Positions 1 to 11,015 of a DNA stretch of 64,000 bases are shown here, piece by piece; positions within the stretch are counted from its first letter, which is position 1; every line of letters starts with the position of its first letter. Under the pieces are notes generated by a model. It had not been told where the DNA came from, ran no database searches, and saw only the letters and a list, made by a program, of their open reading frames with translations. Source of the stretch: Volvariella volvacea V23 (lineage: Eukaryota > Basidiomycota > Agaricomycetes > Agaricales > Pluteaceae). The stretch lies in the NCBI GenBank assembly GCA_000349905.1, contig KB722761.1, positions 255,647 through 319,646 on the forward strand, given 5' to 3'. Made by a program: the position numbers and the translations under genes.

Positions 1-110
1 TACTTCGTCGTCCATGATAACAACCAGACGTTGGTCAAGAGGCGTGTGATGGTTGTCACAATTTCGTCACACCACAGCTTTTTGTCTGGTGGTTCCATCA
101 AGTTAACAGG

Positions 111-2180
111 ATGACGCCCGCCCATCCCAGCTTAAGCCCAGCAAGGGACAGATTCGCAGAGTTTGATGCGAAGATAGCACAGTTACTCAGGCAAGTCCAC
201 CAACTACGCGTTCAGCGCAACCAGCTGCCCCCGATCAACCGAATGCCACACGAGCTTCTACAAAAGATTATGCATCACGTCAAGCAGGATGCGATGGAAA
301 GAGGCGCCAGCTACAGCTGGGCTCGTGTAGCTCATGTTTGTGGACATTGGAGAGAGGTGGCTTTGGGCTGTCCAACGCTTTGGACGACTATCGTGGTTCC
401 CCTTGCCGATATCGAGTGGGTGGAGGAGTTACTCAGGCGCTCACGATCAATTCCACTTTCTCTTGTCGATATTTCGACTTACCAAAGGCAACCTGCCTTC
501 CCGAACCGACTCCACGTCTTGGTCTCCAAAAATGTGAAAGTCGCCTCGATCTTAGGACAACAACTACACCGTGTTAAAGGGCTGCGCTTGAGCACAAATG
601 AGGGGTGGGGAAGGCACCTTTGGAGTCAACTCGCAGCGCCTGCGCCTGCTCTTGAAAATCTGTGGATCAATAATCGCCACGGGGATCCCCCAATCCTCAA
701 AAATGATCTTTTTTCCGGTTCCGTCCCGAGTCTTCGCTCGTTGCATCTCGATGGGTGTCAATTCTCATGGAATATTCCGCTATTCGCACATTCTCTCCAA
801 GACTTGACCATCATCACGCCCACACCCAGATTAACTACTGATCAACTCCCCCTCTTCTTCGCCTCAGTCCCACGTCTCCAAACCATTCGGCTGGAACACG
901 CACTGCCAGATACACCTTCCGCAGGCTGGAATCACCTTGCATATGGACACGGACCCATTCAAATTCCATCAATACGCACATTGCACCTTGCTGACCTCGA
1001 ATGCAGCGTTTTAGCAGATTTTTTGTCCCGCATCCAGCACCACGACTCTCTTACTTTGCGACTTCATTGTCAGACCATCGCCGACTTGCAGCAACTCGTG
1101 GACTTTGTGTATCCTGTCCTGCAACGAGATCCAGTATCCTCCTATTTGAAATCAGGCTTCCATTTAAGCATTTTGCAACACCAGCCATATGGTGAATCTA
1201 CCAGGAACACTGTCTCCCTCGTCCTTTCAACCCCCCATGACCAAATCCTCTTTGAACTGTGTTTCCATACGCAAAATGGTAGCGACGACTGGCCAAGAGA
1301 AACGTTTCACAAGTGCTGCACCCTAGTTGGCACGATGCCACTGCAAAGCCTCAAGCGATGCACCATCGGAGGTGATGTGCCGATTCTGGAATCTGTATTC
1401 TATAAGCTCTCTGAAGTACCTTGTCTCGAGGTTCTTGAATTTAATGGACCCGACGATGGGGTGGTCGACTTTGTAGCGGACCTTGTTGACAATATTCCGC
1501 AGTGCAACGCTCATAAGCAAGTCAGGGAGTGCTCTCGCAACTTTGGTTTTGAAAAATGGACTTCCCAAGATTCGACGGACGATAACGAGTCGGATAGCGG
1601 GGACAGTGATTTGGATAGTGATGGTGAGGAGGATGGTGAAGCGAGCGAAGGTGAAAGTGGGGGAAATGGAGAGGAAGGAGGTGGTAGTGATGAAGACGAC
1701 CAAGACAGATCTGGCGATTCCCATCAAGGATTGAGAAGTAGCAACTCCAATGGCAAAGATGGCGAAAAAGGCAATTTACAAAACCCGAAAACTAAAGACA
1801 ATGACTATCAAGCATTATGCGACGACATCGACTACTGTATCGAATGCGGAAAGCTTGGTCGGTTGTTCTTCCCTGCTCTACGAAAGCTCGTTTTTCGAGA
1901 TTTTAGTTTGGAAAAATGGTGGATGGTGGATGACCGCCAGAGGAGGCTGCATCCTATAACGGAGTTTGTTGTTCGAAGAATACGTTGTGGCCTTCGGGTT
2001 GAAGAGATTAGATATGAAGCCGCAGGCTGGAACCATGATCTTGCGTCCTTGGAGAAACACATTCGAACTAAATTCTCTACGCTATGCAAGGACTCTAGTC
2101 CGTCTATCTGGGTCGAACCTCGTGCACCTCCAGACAATGATTCACATGATTCACGCGACATTGATTTAGATGATGATTAG
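111..2180 (+). CDS. F-box/LRR-type protein (subfamily I), intact, 689 aa
   Basis: Single-exon gene. A short N-terminal helix (about residues 15-37, FDAKIAQLLRQVHQLR) precedes an F-box-like segment (about 42-90) containing INRMPHELLQKIM and the VCGHWREVALGCPTLW block. F-box proteins usually bind Skp1 in SCF ubiquitin ligases through this segment and present substrates; that role is family knowledge. The middle has degenerate leucine-rich repeats (LRSLHLDGC, IRTLHLADLEC). An acidic Ser/Asp/Glu/Gly tract lies at about 485-535, followed by a conserved C-terminal block with CIECGKLGRLFFPALRKLVF and VVRRIRCGL. The same C-terminal block recurs in four damaged paralogues in this window, so this is the one undamaged subfamily I copy here. 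The substrate cannot be inferred. Confidence is high for an F-box protein and low for any specific role. Confidence 0.85.
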   Translation: MTPAHPSLSPARDRFAEFDAKIAQLLRQVHQLRVQRNQLPPINRMPHELLQKIMHHVKQDAMERGASYSWARVAHVCGHWREVALGCPTLWTTIVVPLADIEWVEELLRRSRSIPLSLVDISTYQRQPAFPNRLHVLVSKNVKVASILGQQLHRVKGLRLSTNEGWGRHLWSQLAAPAPALENLWINNRHGDPPILKNDLFSGSVPSLRSLHLDGCQFSWNIPLFAHSLQDLTIITPTPRLTTDQLPLFFASVPRLQTIRLEHALPDTPSAGWNHLAYGHGPIQIPSIRTLHLADLECSVLADFLSRIQHHDSLTLRLHCQTIADLQQLVDFVYPVLQRDPVSSYLKSGFHLSILQHQPYGESTRNTVSLVLSTPHDQILFELCFHTQNGSDDWPRETFHKCCTLVGTMPLQSLKRCTIGGDVPILESVFYKLSEVPCLEVLEFNGPDDGVVDFVADLVDNIPQCNAHKQVRECSRNFGFEKWTSQDSTDDNESDSGDSDLDSDGEEDGEASEGESGGNGEEGGGSDEDDQDRSGDSHQGLRSSNSNGKDGEKGNLQNPKTKDNDYQALCDDIDYCIECGKLGRLFFPALRKLVFRDFSLEKWWMVDDRQRRLHPITEFVVRRIRCGLRVEEIRYEAAGWNHDLASLEKHIRTKFSTLCKDSSPSIWVEPRAPPDNDSHDSRDIDLDDD

Positions 2181-2324
2181 TAGTATAAATGTAGGAACGC
2201 TTCTCAATGTGATTTCACTTCTCTTTTTGGATGAATTTGTGTATTGATGTCCCCTGGTCTTTGGCTTCACATGGTTGATTAAGCGAGTTGCGGAACGGGA
2301 TTTACTAAAATCAGGAGGAAGGAG

Positions 2325-3962
2325 AAGTGACACTTAAAGCAGGACGCGATGGAATTGCCCCACGTCCACTGCAAATGAATCCCTGTATCGCAGGTCTGCC
2401 AGCATTGGAGAGAGGTCGCATTGGACTATCCAGCCCTCTGGGCGACTATCGTTACCCCTCCCGCTCCTATGAAGCGGATAAAGGAGCTATGCAGGTGTTC
2501 AGGATCAGTTCCTCTTCCCCGCGTCAGACTTGTCTCACCCTATTTCTCAGATCCCAAGATTGTAGGAATAATATTGCTTTTGAACTTGCACCGTATCAAA
2601 GGCCTTCGCTTAATGATGGATTCTAGAAGTGGAGATTACGCTTATATACTGCTTACAAGGCCTGCTCCCTCTCTTGTCATCTCCACGATTACTTTCCTTT
2701 GATTAACTTCTATTCTTCTTCTCCCAACTCCCAACTCTGGAAACCCCGAGCTGACACGAGCAATCGCATATACCTCAGCAGACTGGAAAAGCCTCACATA
2801 TGGACAGGGACCCTCTCTCCGCACATAATGCCTCAAAGAATTCTCATCCGGCCCCTTGGTGCATTTCTTGTCCCAGATCCATCACGACCTCCCCCGCCTG
2901 CACCCTCTCACTGGGTTCGATCAGCGCGAAGCATTTCTGGATATAATCGCGAGGCCCGCCCTTCGAATGAAACCGTCATCCAGCTACATTGCTTCCGGGT
3001 TTAATTTGGCTTTATCCTATTTATTAGACATTGAACCCTTGTACCGCTGCTCCCCTCAATCAGCCTCTCATCTCCATTTATAAACGATCAAGCCTTCTTC
3101 CAAGTAAGTATTTTTGTGGGGTATCTGGACGATTATGACCCCGTTTATCGCTCGCTTTCCATGCTTCTGGATGAGGCTCCAGTCAAATGTGCTGGAGTGT
3201 AAATTAGGGAGCTGGGTCAAACTTAAGGAATTGAACATTTATAGACTTTCCGAGGCACCTGATCTGGGAGTTCTCGTCTTCCAAGAAGCCAAGGGCGGAG
3301 TGCTTGAGTTATTGGGAGGCTTGTGGATAATATTCCGCAGTGTAACACTCATAAGTAGAGGAGGAGTATCCGTGATTTTAGGTATTGCGAGGATGTGCAG
3401 CTTAATCAATCCCGAGGATTCAGAAGACGTGCTAGAAGATATAGCTCGATTGTTCTGGGATTCCAGCGACGGAGGCGAAGGGGGTGCTGTTTCTTGCTGG
3501 GGAGAGGGCAGATATCTCAAGGACGGCCAAATCGAACACGATGCAGACGACGATTATCGCAACCTCATCCGCGATGTTGCATACTGCGCAGATTGCGCGA
3601 TGCTTGGACGATCTTTCTTTGCCAAGCTGCAAAAGATCATGTTCAAGATTGATCCGCATGATGCGGAAAACATGTGGTGGACAAAGCACAAGTTACAAAG
3701 GCAGTTGCACCCTGTTGCAGAGTTCATTGTTCGGAGGATTCGCTGTGGTCTCGCAATCGAAAAGCTCAAGTTTGAGGCTTCATGTATGGACTCATACTGG
3801 CCTACAAAATTGGTGGATCTGCAAAAGAGATACGACCATCTATGCAGTAACTATAGTCCATCTATCACCGAAGACCTGTCGTCCGATATTGAACTGGAAC
3901 TTAAACCACACGAATTGGAGTACGATTCCGATAGCGTTATTTCGGACGAGGATACCTTGTAA
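2325..3962 (+). pseudogene. Decayed F-box subfamily I paralogue
   Basis: This tandem relic follows the intact F-box gene. Homologous pieces appear in order but in different frames: LKQDAME near 2333, the YPALWATIV block near 2425, the LSQIHHD repeat near 2862, ALRMKPSSSYIASGFNL near 2960, and an open C-terminal stretch from about 3114 carrying CADCAMLGRSFFAKLQKIMF and IVRRIRCGLAIEKL. At least three frameshifts and the loss of the N-terminal helix separate these from a working gene. The last 280 codons are still open, so a truncated product cannot be excluded, but there is no F-box in frame with it. Confidence 0.8.
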
Positions 3963-4988
3963 CTCCCAATGAGTTTTCCCTTTCAATCTACCAAAAATCG
4001 GCTCAATTTGCCCCCACACTATAGGCATTCTGAAACCCCGAATGCTGTGATCACTCTCATGATCCCCAGTTTTTTCATCGTAAACTGAGTGCATTCTCTT
4101 TCAGCTATAACCCTGTATATTAAACAGCATTACCAATCTCCTTCTCATTTGGGTTCAATGGTCTTCCCGATACCACCTATTCCTTTACACGCTAGACACC
4201 AAACTGATTCTACCAGTACTACTATCAAGGCCATGTGACGGTGTTTTTCCGGGCGAAAGGGCCCCGTGCGTAAAGTCTGAAGCTAGAATCATGGGACGAC
4301 TATGTTTTAGTTGCCATGGCCATTAGCCCGGGCTCAAACATACGGTATATATGCGGTATAGTTTACCGCACCCCATTCGCTTATGCTTCCGGGCTTTCCG
4401 TACTCCGACGTTCAAATTTGGATATGCGCACATCCACGACGCCCACAACCGGTCCGAGTTGGTATATAATTCGAGGAACGGGAGTTTGACTGGTTCCGGG
4501 CGAGCAGGTCGATGTGGGAGATTGGTTGTTTTGGGGTTCATGGGATTTCTGACTCGTACTTGTCGCGTGAGAAGACGAGTGGAATTTGATAGCGTCGCCC
4601 AAGCGCCACACAAGCAGTTGAGATGATAGAAGTGCATTCTTGAGAACAGGGAAGTGTGCATGCCTGGACGTAGGAAAAGGGCTGCCAATACGTGTCTTGT
4701 ACTTATTAAATCTGCACAACGCCCGCAGGGGCCCCATTGTGGCGCAATATTGCTTCTGAGGTAGCATTTTGATACGCCTGCCGATGCGGGAATCTAAACT
4801 GGCAACTTGGATCCAAAAACAAAGAATTTGGAATGAAAATAAGACGGTATATCATAAAATGTAGAATAAGCATAACGACGGCAATACAAAATCGTACACC
4901 TAGCGCACTGAGAGTAGTAGTAGCATGCCTACAAACCTACGCATGTTAGATAGCGGAAACACAAAATTGTCCGAGTTGTCACTGTAGC
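3963..4988. other. Intergenic, about 1.0 kb
   Basis: Spacer between the decayed F-box copy and the 3' end of the terpene synthase. Only short overlapping reading frames without recognisable motifs are present. I see no RNA gene or repeat. Confidence 0.5.
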
Positions 4989-6095
4989 CTAGTCCATTCG
5001 ATCCAACTCGAGCTCATCTAGCCTATACCTCCTCCCCGTCGCCAAGTGATAATTCATATACCCTCTCACAACGCGCTCCATCAGAATCTCATACGCCTCC
5101 TCGTACTTTTCTCTGTGATAGTCCTTCCCCTCGCCGCCGGTGGACAGGACCCTCTTCATCCTCTCCCCGATGTTGATGCACTCTTGCGCTAGCTCCTTGT
5201 GCACCTGGATCTTGGATTTATTCGTAATATGCGAGAGGATGGAGATGTAATTCGTCGACTCGCCCGAGAGCTCTTCTTTGTAGAACGAGAACACATCGCT
5301 GGGAGGCGATGATGCGTGAGCACTGGTGGCTGCCAGCATGGCTAAAGCGAGCAGAACGACGTACTTGACATAGTTTAACCAATCGCAGAGATCAGGGATA
5401 ATCTGGATGTACACTTCTGGCGGAATGTTCTTTGGCCAGAAGAAGACCGCAAAGGACAACGCCGCGCCAGCTAGCGACCTCACAAACCGCGGGTACTGCT
5501 CAACCTGCGGGTGCAGCATCTGCTCCTAGAGCGCCCACTCAGCATGACATGTCCGGGCTGACGCCAACGACGGACTTACCGTGGCTCTGTGATCAAACTC
5601 GACCACCATGCCGATGACAAAGTCGAGCGTGCCCTTGCACACCATGCTCGCCATCACGTCCCCAAAGCACTCCCCGACCCTCTTCGTGCACTGCACAAAC
5701 GCGTCCAGAATCACGTGGCGCTGCTTCCGCCCCACCATCAGGTTGACCGAAAACTCGCGCAGGGGCTCGACGTCGTCCTGGAAGTAGTCGTCGATGTAGA
5801 TCGCGAGGAGGATGTAGAGCGCGAGGTGCTGCCGCGCGAGCGGGTCCGTGTGGTGCGAGTAGGCGGCGCAGAAGATGCTGATGGTCGCCGTGAGCGCCGT
5901 TTGGAATTTGGGCGTGGTGGTGTAGGTGGGCCCGAGGCCGAGGGCGGGGAGGTGCGCGAGGCAGCATTGCTCGAGCGCGTGGTCGTAGAATGGTTTGGAG
6001 TTGACGGTGAGCTCAAAGTGCTGGATGAGCTGGATGAAGACGGAGCGGATGGAGTCGACTTTGGCGGTCGTGAGAGGTTCGGAGGGCAGGGCCAA
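4989..6095 (-). CDS. Terpene synthase, trichodiene-synthase-like family, 328 aa
   Basis: Class I terpene cyclase, which in this family ionises a prenyl diphosphate (typically farnesyl diphosphate) with Mg2+ to make a sesquiterpene. Proposed exons are 6095..5580, 5525..5365 and 5298..4989 (328 codons plus stop). The aspartate-rich motif is IYIDDYFQDD at about residue 100. The second metal motif reads NDVFSFYKEELSGE, but only after removal of a 66-nt intron (5299-5364) that has no stop codon and a length divisible by three; reading through it replaces the leading Asn. The C-terminal RRYRLDEL resembles the conserved RRYRLSE of trichodiene synthases. The length fits the family. The product is unknown. 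There is no adjacent biosynthetic gene; two P450s lie 15 kb away. Confidence 0.85.
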
Positions 6096-8586
6096 CGGGA
6101 GAGGGAGGGTGAAGGGTTGGGTCGTGGGGTGTTGGTGGCGGATCTAGATTGGGGGTGAAGTGTGATGTGGGTGGCGCATTTAGTAATGGGTGTAGTAAAA
6201 ATTATCGTGGATTGACGTACCTCTGAGCGACAGTCGGCGCTGCTGGCAACAGTTGCACCGCCAACGGCATGTGCAATGGAGGGTTGGAGCGCGTATTGGA
6301 GCTGAGCCGAGATACGCATCAACTCCTAGAGTCGGGGACGACCAAACACGGCACTTACAGGCATAAGGAGTATGTTTTGTTACTAGTGTGAGGGCTGAAA
6401 CTCGTGGCTTGCAAGTCAACAAGGACCAGCAGTGCTCTGAGGGGTAGAAGTCGACTTTGAGGAGTGCTTAGCTTCCCACTCCGATTCCCATCGAGCTTAT
6501 AACCACCTGTCGGGACGTTAATTTCACAGCGCACGATCAGACTACATCATCCCACCGCAAGGACACACCGCAGCACAAACCCTTCCATTCACTCTTGAGG
6601 CCTCAAGCTCGTCCTGCTGATTTACCAACAAGCCGAGATAACAAAGCCAGCCTAGCGCGACCAAGTACGTACGGCAACGTTACGACGGATGCTATCACCC
6701 GAGAAAAGCAAAAACGAACCTCGATCACTGGCGTTTGATTCCCTCTGACGATGAAACCTCGGGGGGGCTGCTAGTCTATATCTGCCTCGGTCTTCGCTCG
6801 ACGGGCGGTCTAAGCCATTTGCAAGCCAAAGAATGAACAAGTGCGCATCCCGAATTTCAAAAGCGTCAAGAAATGATGAATGACTCGGGAGACTCCACAG
6901 ACACATGTATGCGCGCACACACAGAGCACATGCACGCACGCGCGCACACGCACCGGGATCTAGACTGAGACCGTCGAGGACTCTTTTCTGCAGGTCGATT
7001 TCGATTTCCGGATTGATATCGCGTTTTTGGGTGTCCATTCGGAAGAAAGGACGAGGGTGCTGAGAAACACCTAGCGGCAGCGGAGAAGCTTGGGGGGTTT
7101 GGTAAAATGACCACGATTGCGATCGGGTATCGGCGGTGTTGGGTTTGATTCGTCGTGGGTTAGCGTTTGTGCGGTCGTGGCAAAAGGCCAGGACAGCAGA
7201 GCAAAGCAGGAGACAGGAGACGTTCAGATCTTGATGGGCATGGACGAGCGAGTCGGACTAGTGTTTTAGGGCAGACTGGGGGGGAGGGGGGTACCGTCAT
7301 TTCTTGAAGGTGTTATCATTTGGGTGGTTGGGGCGGTTCAACTCAAGTTTCCGGGAAAGCGCGTGACTTCCATCCAGGGACGCAATATGGTTGTGGAATG
7401 GGAAGTACGTAAGAAGGAAAGAGACAAGATAAGGTGAACTAAATGTTATCAAGCCAGGCCGACTAATCCCAATGCAGGCAGGAACGTTAAGGGAAGTAAG
7501 TTACCCCTGCATAGTTTTACGCGCTGGCGGTACTTTTTGATACGTATATGTAGTGTGGTTTATGATGCGTGAGGAAGACCTCGTGCGTGCTGTTTTGAGA
7601 GGCAAGGGGAATACATGAAGCGTCATAGAAGGCGGGAGTCGTAGTTGAGAATGCATAATAGCATCCGTGCTTCCCGCCTGTACGGGATTGTTTGAACGCC
7701 TCTAGGAAGTCTTGACGGCCGTAGTGGATCCACACTTGCTAGGAGCATCAAAAGGGCACATGAGACGAGCAGAGATCGGATGGGACATGGATGATGAACA
7801 AGGCCAACCCGCGTACGGCAGGCAATGGACTAACCTTTGTCGAAAAACCCCATCTGTTGCACAAACCATGATGGATCGCGATATCAGCGCTCCAGATTGC
7901 GACGAACGGAAATGAAAGCCACCTAATGGCAGTGCGCTTACATGGTGTTTTTCAATCCACGACTATTCGGGAAAATGTGGCCAGACGGACCCACGATGTA
8001 CGTACTGGTAGCTTCTACCAGTACGAATTGAGAAACTGTCTTCTTGTTCTTGTTTATAAGGATCATTGATCAAGTACGGCATCCGTAATGCAATGAGTAA
8101 TGGTTTAGACACGATAGGCTATATGATTCTTGTGTACGTGCTATAAGGTAGGGGGCTTGTATCAGGGCTTGAAGAACTCTAATACGACAATATCAAACCT
8201 TACTTTTCTCCAAGCATTGACTGATGAAGCGTCTTCCAGCCTCTCACCCAATCCAGGAGAACGTGCGTTGGTGGTCCCAAGTCCTGATTGACATCTGCTG
8301 CGGTTGTGCGTCTAGCTGAGAGGCTTCCATAGTAGTGCCAATGCGAAGTTGAAGGGGAAGTCTCGTAACCATCAGGGTATAGAGCTCTGCAATGTGAGTG
8401 GCGTGGAATTCTGAACAAAAGTTGACCAGTCCAGCACTTTCAAAGTGCGCCACTTTTCGCATTCCATCAAGAGCCCAAGCATCGAACAGGATGCGCGTGG
8501 GAAACACACCGGCAATGCCCCGGCTTTCCCTGCACGAGCTTCCGGCGTGCCTCTTCCACCCACCACCTCGACAGCCCGCGAGCCCA
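6096..8586. other. Intergenic, about 2.5 kb, shared upstream region
   Basis: Region between the divergent starts of the terpene synthase and the 630-aa gene. Short frames occur on both strands but none shows a known domain or a convincing splice structure. A stretch of alternating purine-pyrimidine sequence lies near 6905-6953. No RNA gene was recognised. Confidence 0.45.
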
Positions 8587-10479
8587 ATGGCGGGACTCAG
8601 CTTTTCCTGGTCCGACACCCTCCGAGCCACATTCTCTCCCTGTCTCCCCTGTCTCGTCTCCTCCTCGTCCACCGATTCCCTGCTCGACGGCGCCAGTGCC
8701 GGCCCCCGCAACACCAACCTCGAGTCGACGAGAAACACAATCCGCAGAGCACGGCCGGACGAGCTCCAGGGCCTCTTGAACGACCCGGTCACAGATGACG
8801 ACGATCACAACTACGACGAGCATACCCGCGATCTCGATACCTTGTCTCTACACTCTCATATCGGGCTTGATAACTCCAGGCGAGGCCGTGGTGGGAGAGG
8901 GAGAGGGAGAGGGAGAGGCGGGAGGGGAGGAGGGAAGGCGTCAGCGGGCGGGGGCAGGAGGAGCATCACGCTCTTTGGCTTTGACCTGTTCGGGCGTCGC
9001 AAACCTGCGATTCAGCTCCCGGAGGACGAACCGGGCTCTGGAGATCCGTTGCATCGCTCTCTAGCTCCTGGCCCGTCGTCGCTACCGGGGCAAGATGCCA
9101 CTGCGCCACCTCATCCGGCATCGGGGCTTGCTCCAGGCGATGAAAGCGAGGGTGGATTGCAGAGACGGGACAGCTGGGGAGCTACGACTCTCCTTACATT
9201 CGATTCGGACGCATCGCCCTTGGATCTAAGCATGATTGATAGCATGACGCAGGAACAGATCGACGCCCACATCCGGGCAGCGGAGGAAGATCGGATAGCA
9301 AAAGAGGAACGGAGACGCAAGAGGCGCGAAAAGAAACAAAAGGAGAAGGAGCAGCTCGCGAGGCGGCTCGAGATGGAGCGCGAGATGGAGATGGACTTGG
9401 ATGACGAGCTCTTGAGAGCCGGTGCTGCTGCGCGACGGGTCGAGGACGGCTTCGAGGGGTTCCAGGGGAGTGCGGAGGGTGGGCCGTTGATGTATACGCC
9501 AGAGGAGTATGGCAAGTTTGCCAAGACAGTCGTCAGAGGTGGTCGTCTCGAAACGGCCTCGTCCACCACCTCCTCGTCATCTTCGTCTTCTGCGAGAAGG
9601 TCAAAGCACTCGCATCCTCAACCACACCGGCCTTCTCCTCTGTCCCTCCCTTCCTCTCAGCGTCCTCATGGAACGAATGGAGGCGAAGACGCTATAGCAG
9701 ACGGAGACGTGGACTTTGACGGAAACCTATACAATACGCGTCCAACGAAGCATCCCACCTCGGCTTCACGTTCTGGCTCTGACCTAGACTCGAGGAGCCG
9801 TACATCAGCCTCCAACTCTCAAGCTCAGTACGCCTCCTATCCCCACCCACACGGACACGGAACGCCTTTGAGAAGCGGAACGAAGAAGAAGAGATCAAAA
9901 TCTAGCTCGAACAGCATCGTCAGCCCCATTCCAGCGTCGACGCCGACATCTGCGCCTCCTGCACCTCAATCTCAACCTCAACCTCATTCGCGTCACAGAT
10001 CGACCAAATCCCGGTCCTCAGCCTCGAGCACCACAATGCCCCAGTCCCCGCCTCCCATTGGCTTATCCTCACCACCGCCTATAGCCGAAGCCGGAACTGA
10101 AACCGAGCTGGGACCTGGGTTTGGATTGTCATTAGACCAAGAGCTTCCAACGCGCATCGCAGCACCCGTCGAATTCGAGGGATACCCCATCGAGAGCGGT
10201 GCCGGTGCCGGTGCCGGTGTCGGTGTTGGTGTAGTAGGAGGGGAGAGCGGCAGAGTCAAGAGCGACTTTCCGATGATCGGGTTCGGAAGGTCGGGTAGCA
10301 GACCTGGATTCGGATCCGGGTTTGGTGGCAGTGGCGGCGGCGGTAGCGGGTTTGGTGCCCAGCGCACCGTGAATGCCGATGCCAGCAGCGACGGGGATGG
10401 ACACGCGAGCGGGAGGACTGCGAGGGCGAGGGCGGATGTTGGGATGGCTGCTATGCTCGCTCGACGGGGAGAGTTTTGA
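8587..10479 (+). CDS. Conserved basidiomycete low-complexity protein, 630 aa
   Basis: Intronless reading frame. I chose the start at 8587 (MAGLSFSWSDTLRATF) rather than the upstream Met at 8398. The sequence from here resembles the N-terminus of an uncharacterised Agaricomycete family as I remember it, and the 63 codons before it look like upstream sequence. The N-terminus contains CLPCL, a possible palmitoylation site. It is followed by a Gly/Arg-rich stretch (about residues 97-125), the ITLFGFDLFGR block, and a charged helix rich in Lys, Arg and Glu (about 220-265). Long Ser/Pro-rich disordered segments end in Gly-rich repeats. No enzymatic domain is visible. The function is unknown; membrane-proximal scaffolding would be a guess. 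Confidence 0.75.
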   Translation: MAGLSFSWSDTLRATFSPCLPCLVSSSSTDSLLDGASAGPRNTNLESTRNTIRRARPDELQGLLNDPVTDDDDHNYDEHTRDLDTLSLHSHIGLDNSRRGRGGRGRGRGRGGRGGGKASAGGGRRSITLFGFDLFGRRKPAIQLPEDEPGSGDPLHRSLAPGPSSLPGQDATAPPHPASGLAPGDESEGGLQRRDSWGATTLLTFDSDASPLDLSMIDSMTQEQIDAHIRAAEEDRIAKEERRRKRREKKQKEKEQLARRLEMEREMEMDLDDELLRAGAAARRVEDGFEGFQGSAEGGPLMYTPEEYGKFAKTVVRGGRLETASSTTSSSSSSSARRSKHSHPQPHRPSPLSLPSSQRPHGTNGGEDAIADGDVDFDGNLYNTRPTKHPTSASRSGSDLDSRSRTSASNSQAQYASYPHPHGHGTPLRSGTKKKRSKSSSNSIVSPIPASTPTSAPPAPQSQPQPHSRHRSTKSRSSASSTTMPQSPPPIGLSSPPPIAEAGTETELGPGFGLSLDQELPTRIAAPVEFEGYPIESGAGAGAGVGVGVVGGESGRVKSDFPMIGFGRSGSRPGFGSGFGGSGGGGSGFGAQRTVNADASSDGDGHASGRTARARADVGMAAMLARRGEF

Positions 10480-11015
10480 GCAGTGTGTGTACTTCGAGGT
10501 GTTTTTCGAATGGCGTTGCTCTGCCTCTTTTCCTTGCTCACTTACACTCCCTCTCGTTTCTGCTATGTATGTGTTTTTAATTGTTTCTCGCTTCATGGTT
10601 CCCTCGACCGTGCTTTGTGGTCTGTTCTGTCTATTTAATTGCTTCGACTATTCAGCGTTCAACAGTCGAGGGTGTTCCTTTTGTTATCTTTGTTGTTGTT
10701 TTTGGATGCCATCTTCATCGTTGCTGTTGCCATTGCTGTTACCCTTACTGCCTGCCAATGTTGCTTAGAGCTTAGCATTCGAGCTTCTCTGTTCTAGAAG
10801 TTCGTATCTGTCGATATGATCATCTGTCTGTCGTTTATTCTGACCATTATACCTGTTGGCGGTACAATAATTATATGTGAACGTCACGACTCGAACACTC
10901 GACGGACTGAGTTTGTTTCGTCCAAGCAGGTCCATAATTGGAAACTCCATGTCCCCAGCACACATTCAATCATCGAGCGTCGCCGAAACCCCTTCCTTCC
11001 AATTCAACATCCACC
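10480..11015. other. Intergenic, about 0.5 kb
   Basis: The 3' flank of the 630-aa gene, T-rich with CTGTT and GTTGTT runs around 10680-10740, and the upstream region of swi5. No gene seen. Confidence 0.5.

Noticed and set aside
5589..6158. Plus-strand 189-codon frame
   Set aside because: Antisense to exon 1 of the terpene synthase, which carries the aspartate motif; composition is Val/Glu/Arg-rich without a domain.
8398..8586. Upstream ext­ension of the 630-aa gene
   Set aside because: The extra 63 codons have no family character; the sequence starting at 8587 looks like the conserved N-terminus.
8244..8792. Minus-strand 182-codon frame
   Set aside because: Overlaps the 5' end of the 630-aa gene and has no motif or splice support.
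9111..9569. Minus-strand Ser-rich 152-codon frame
   Set aside because: Antisense shadow of the Lys/Glu-rich helix of the 630-aa gene.
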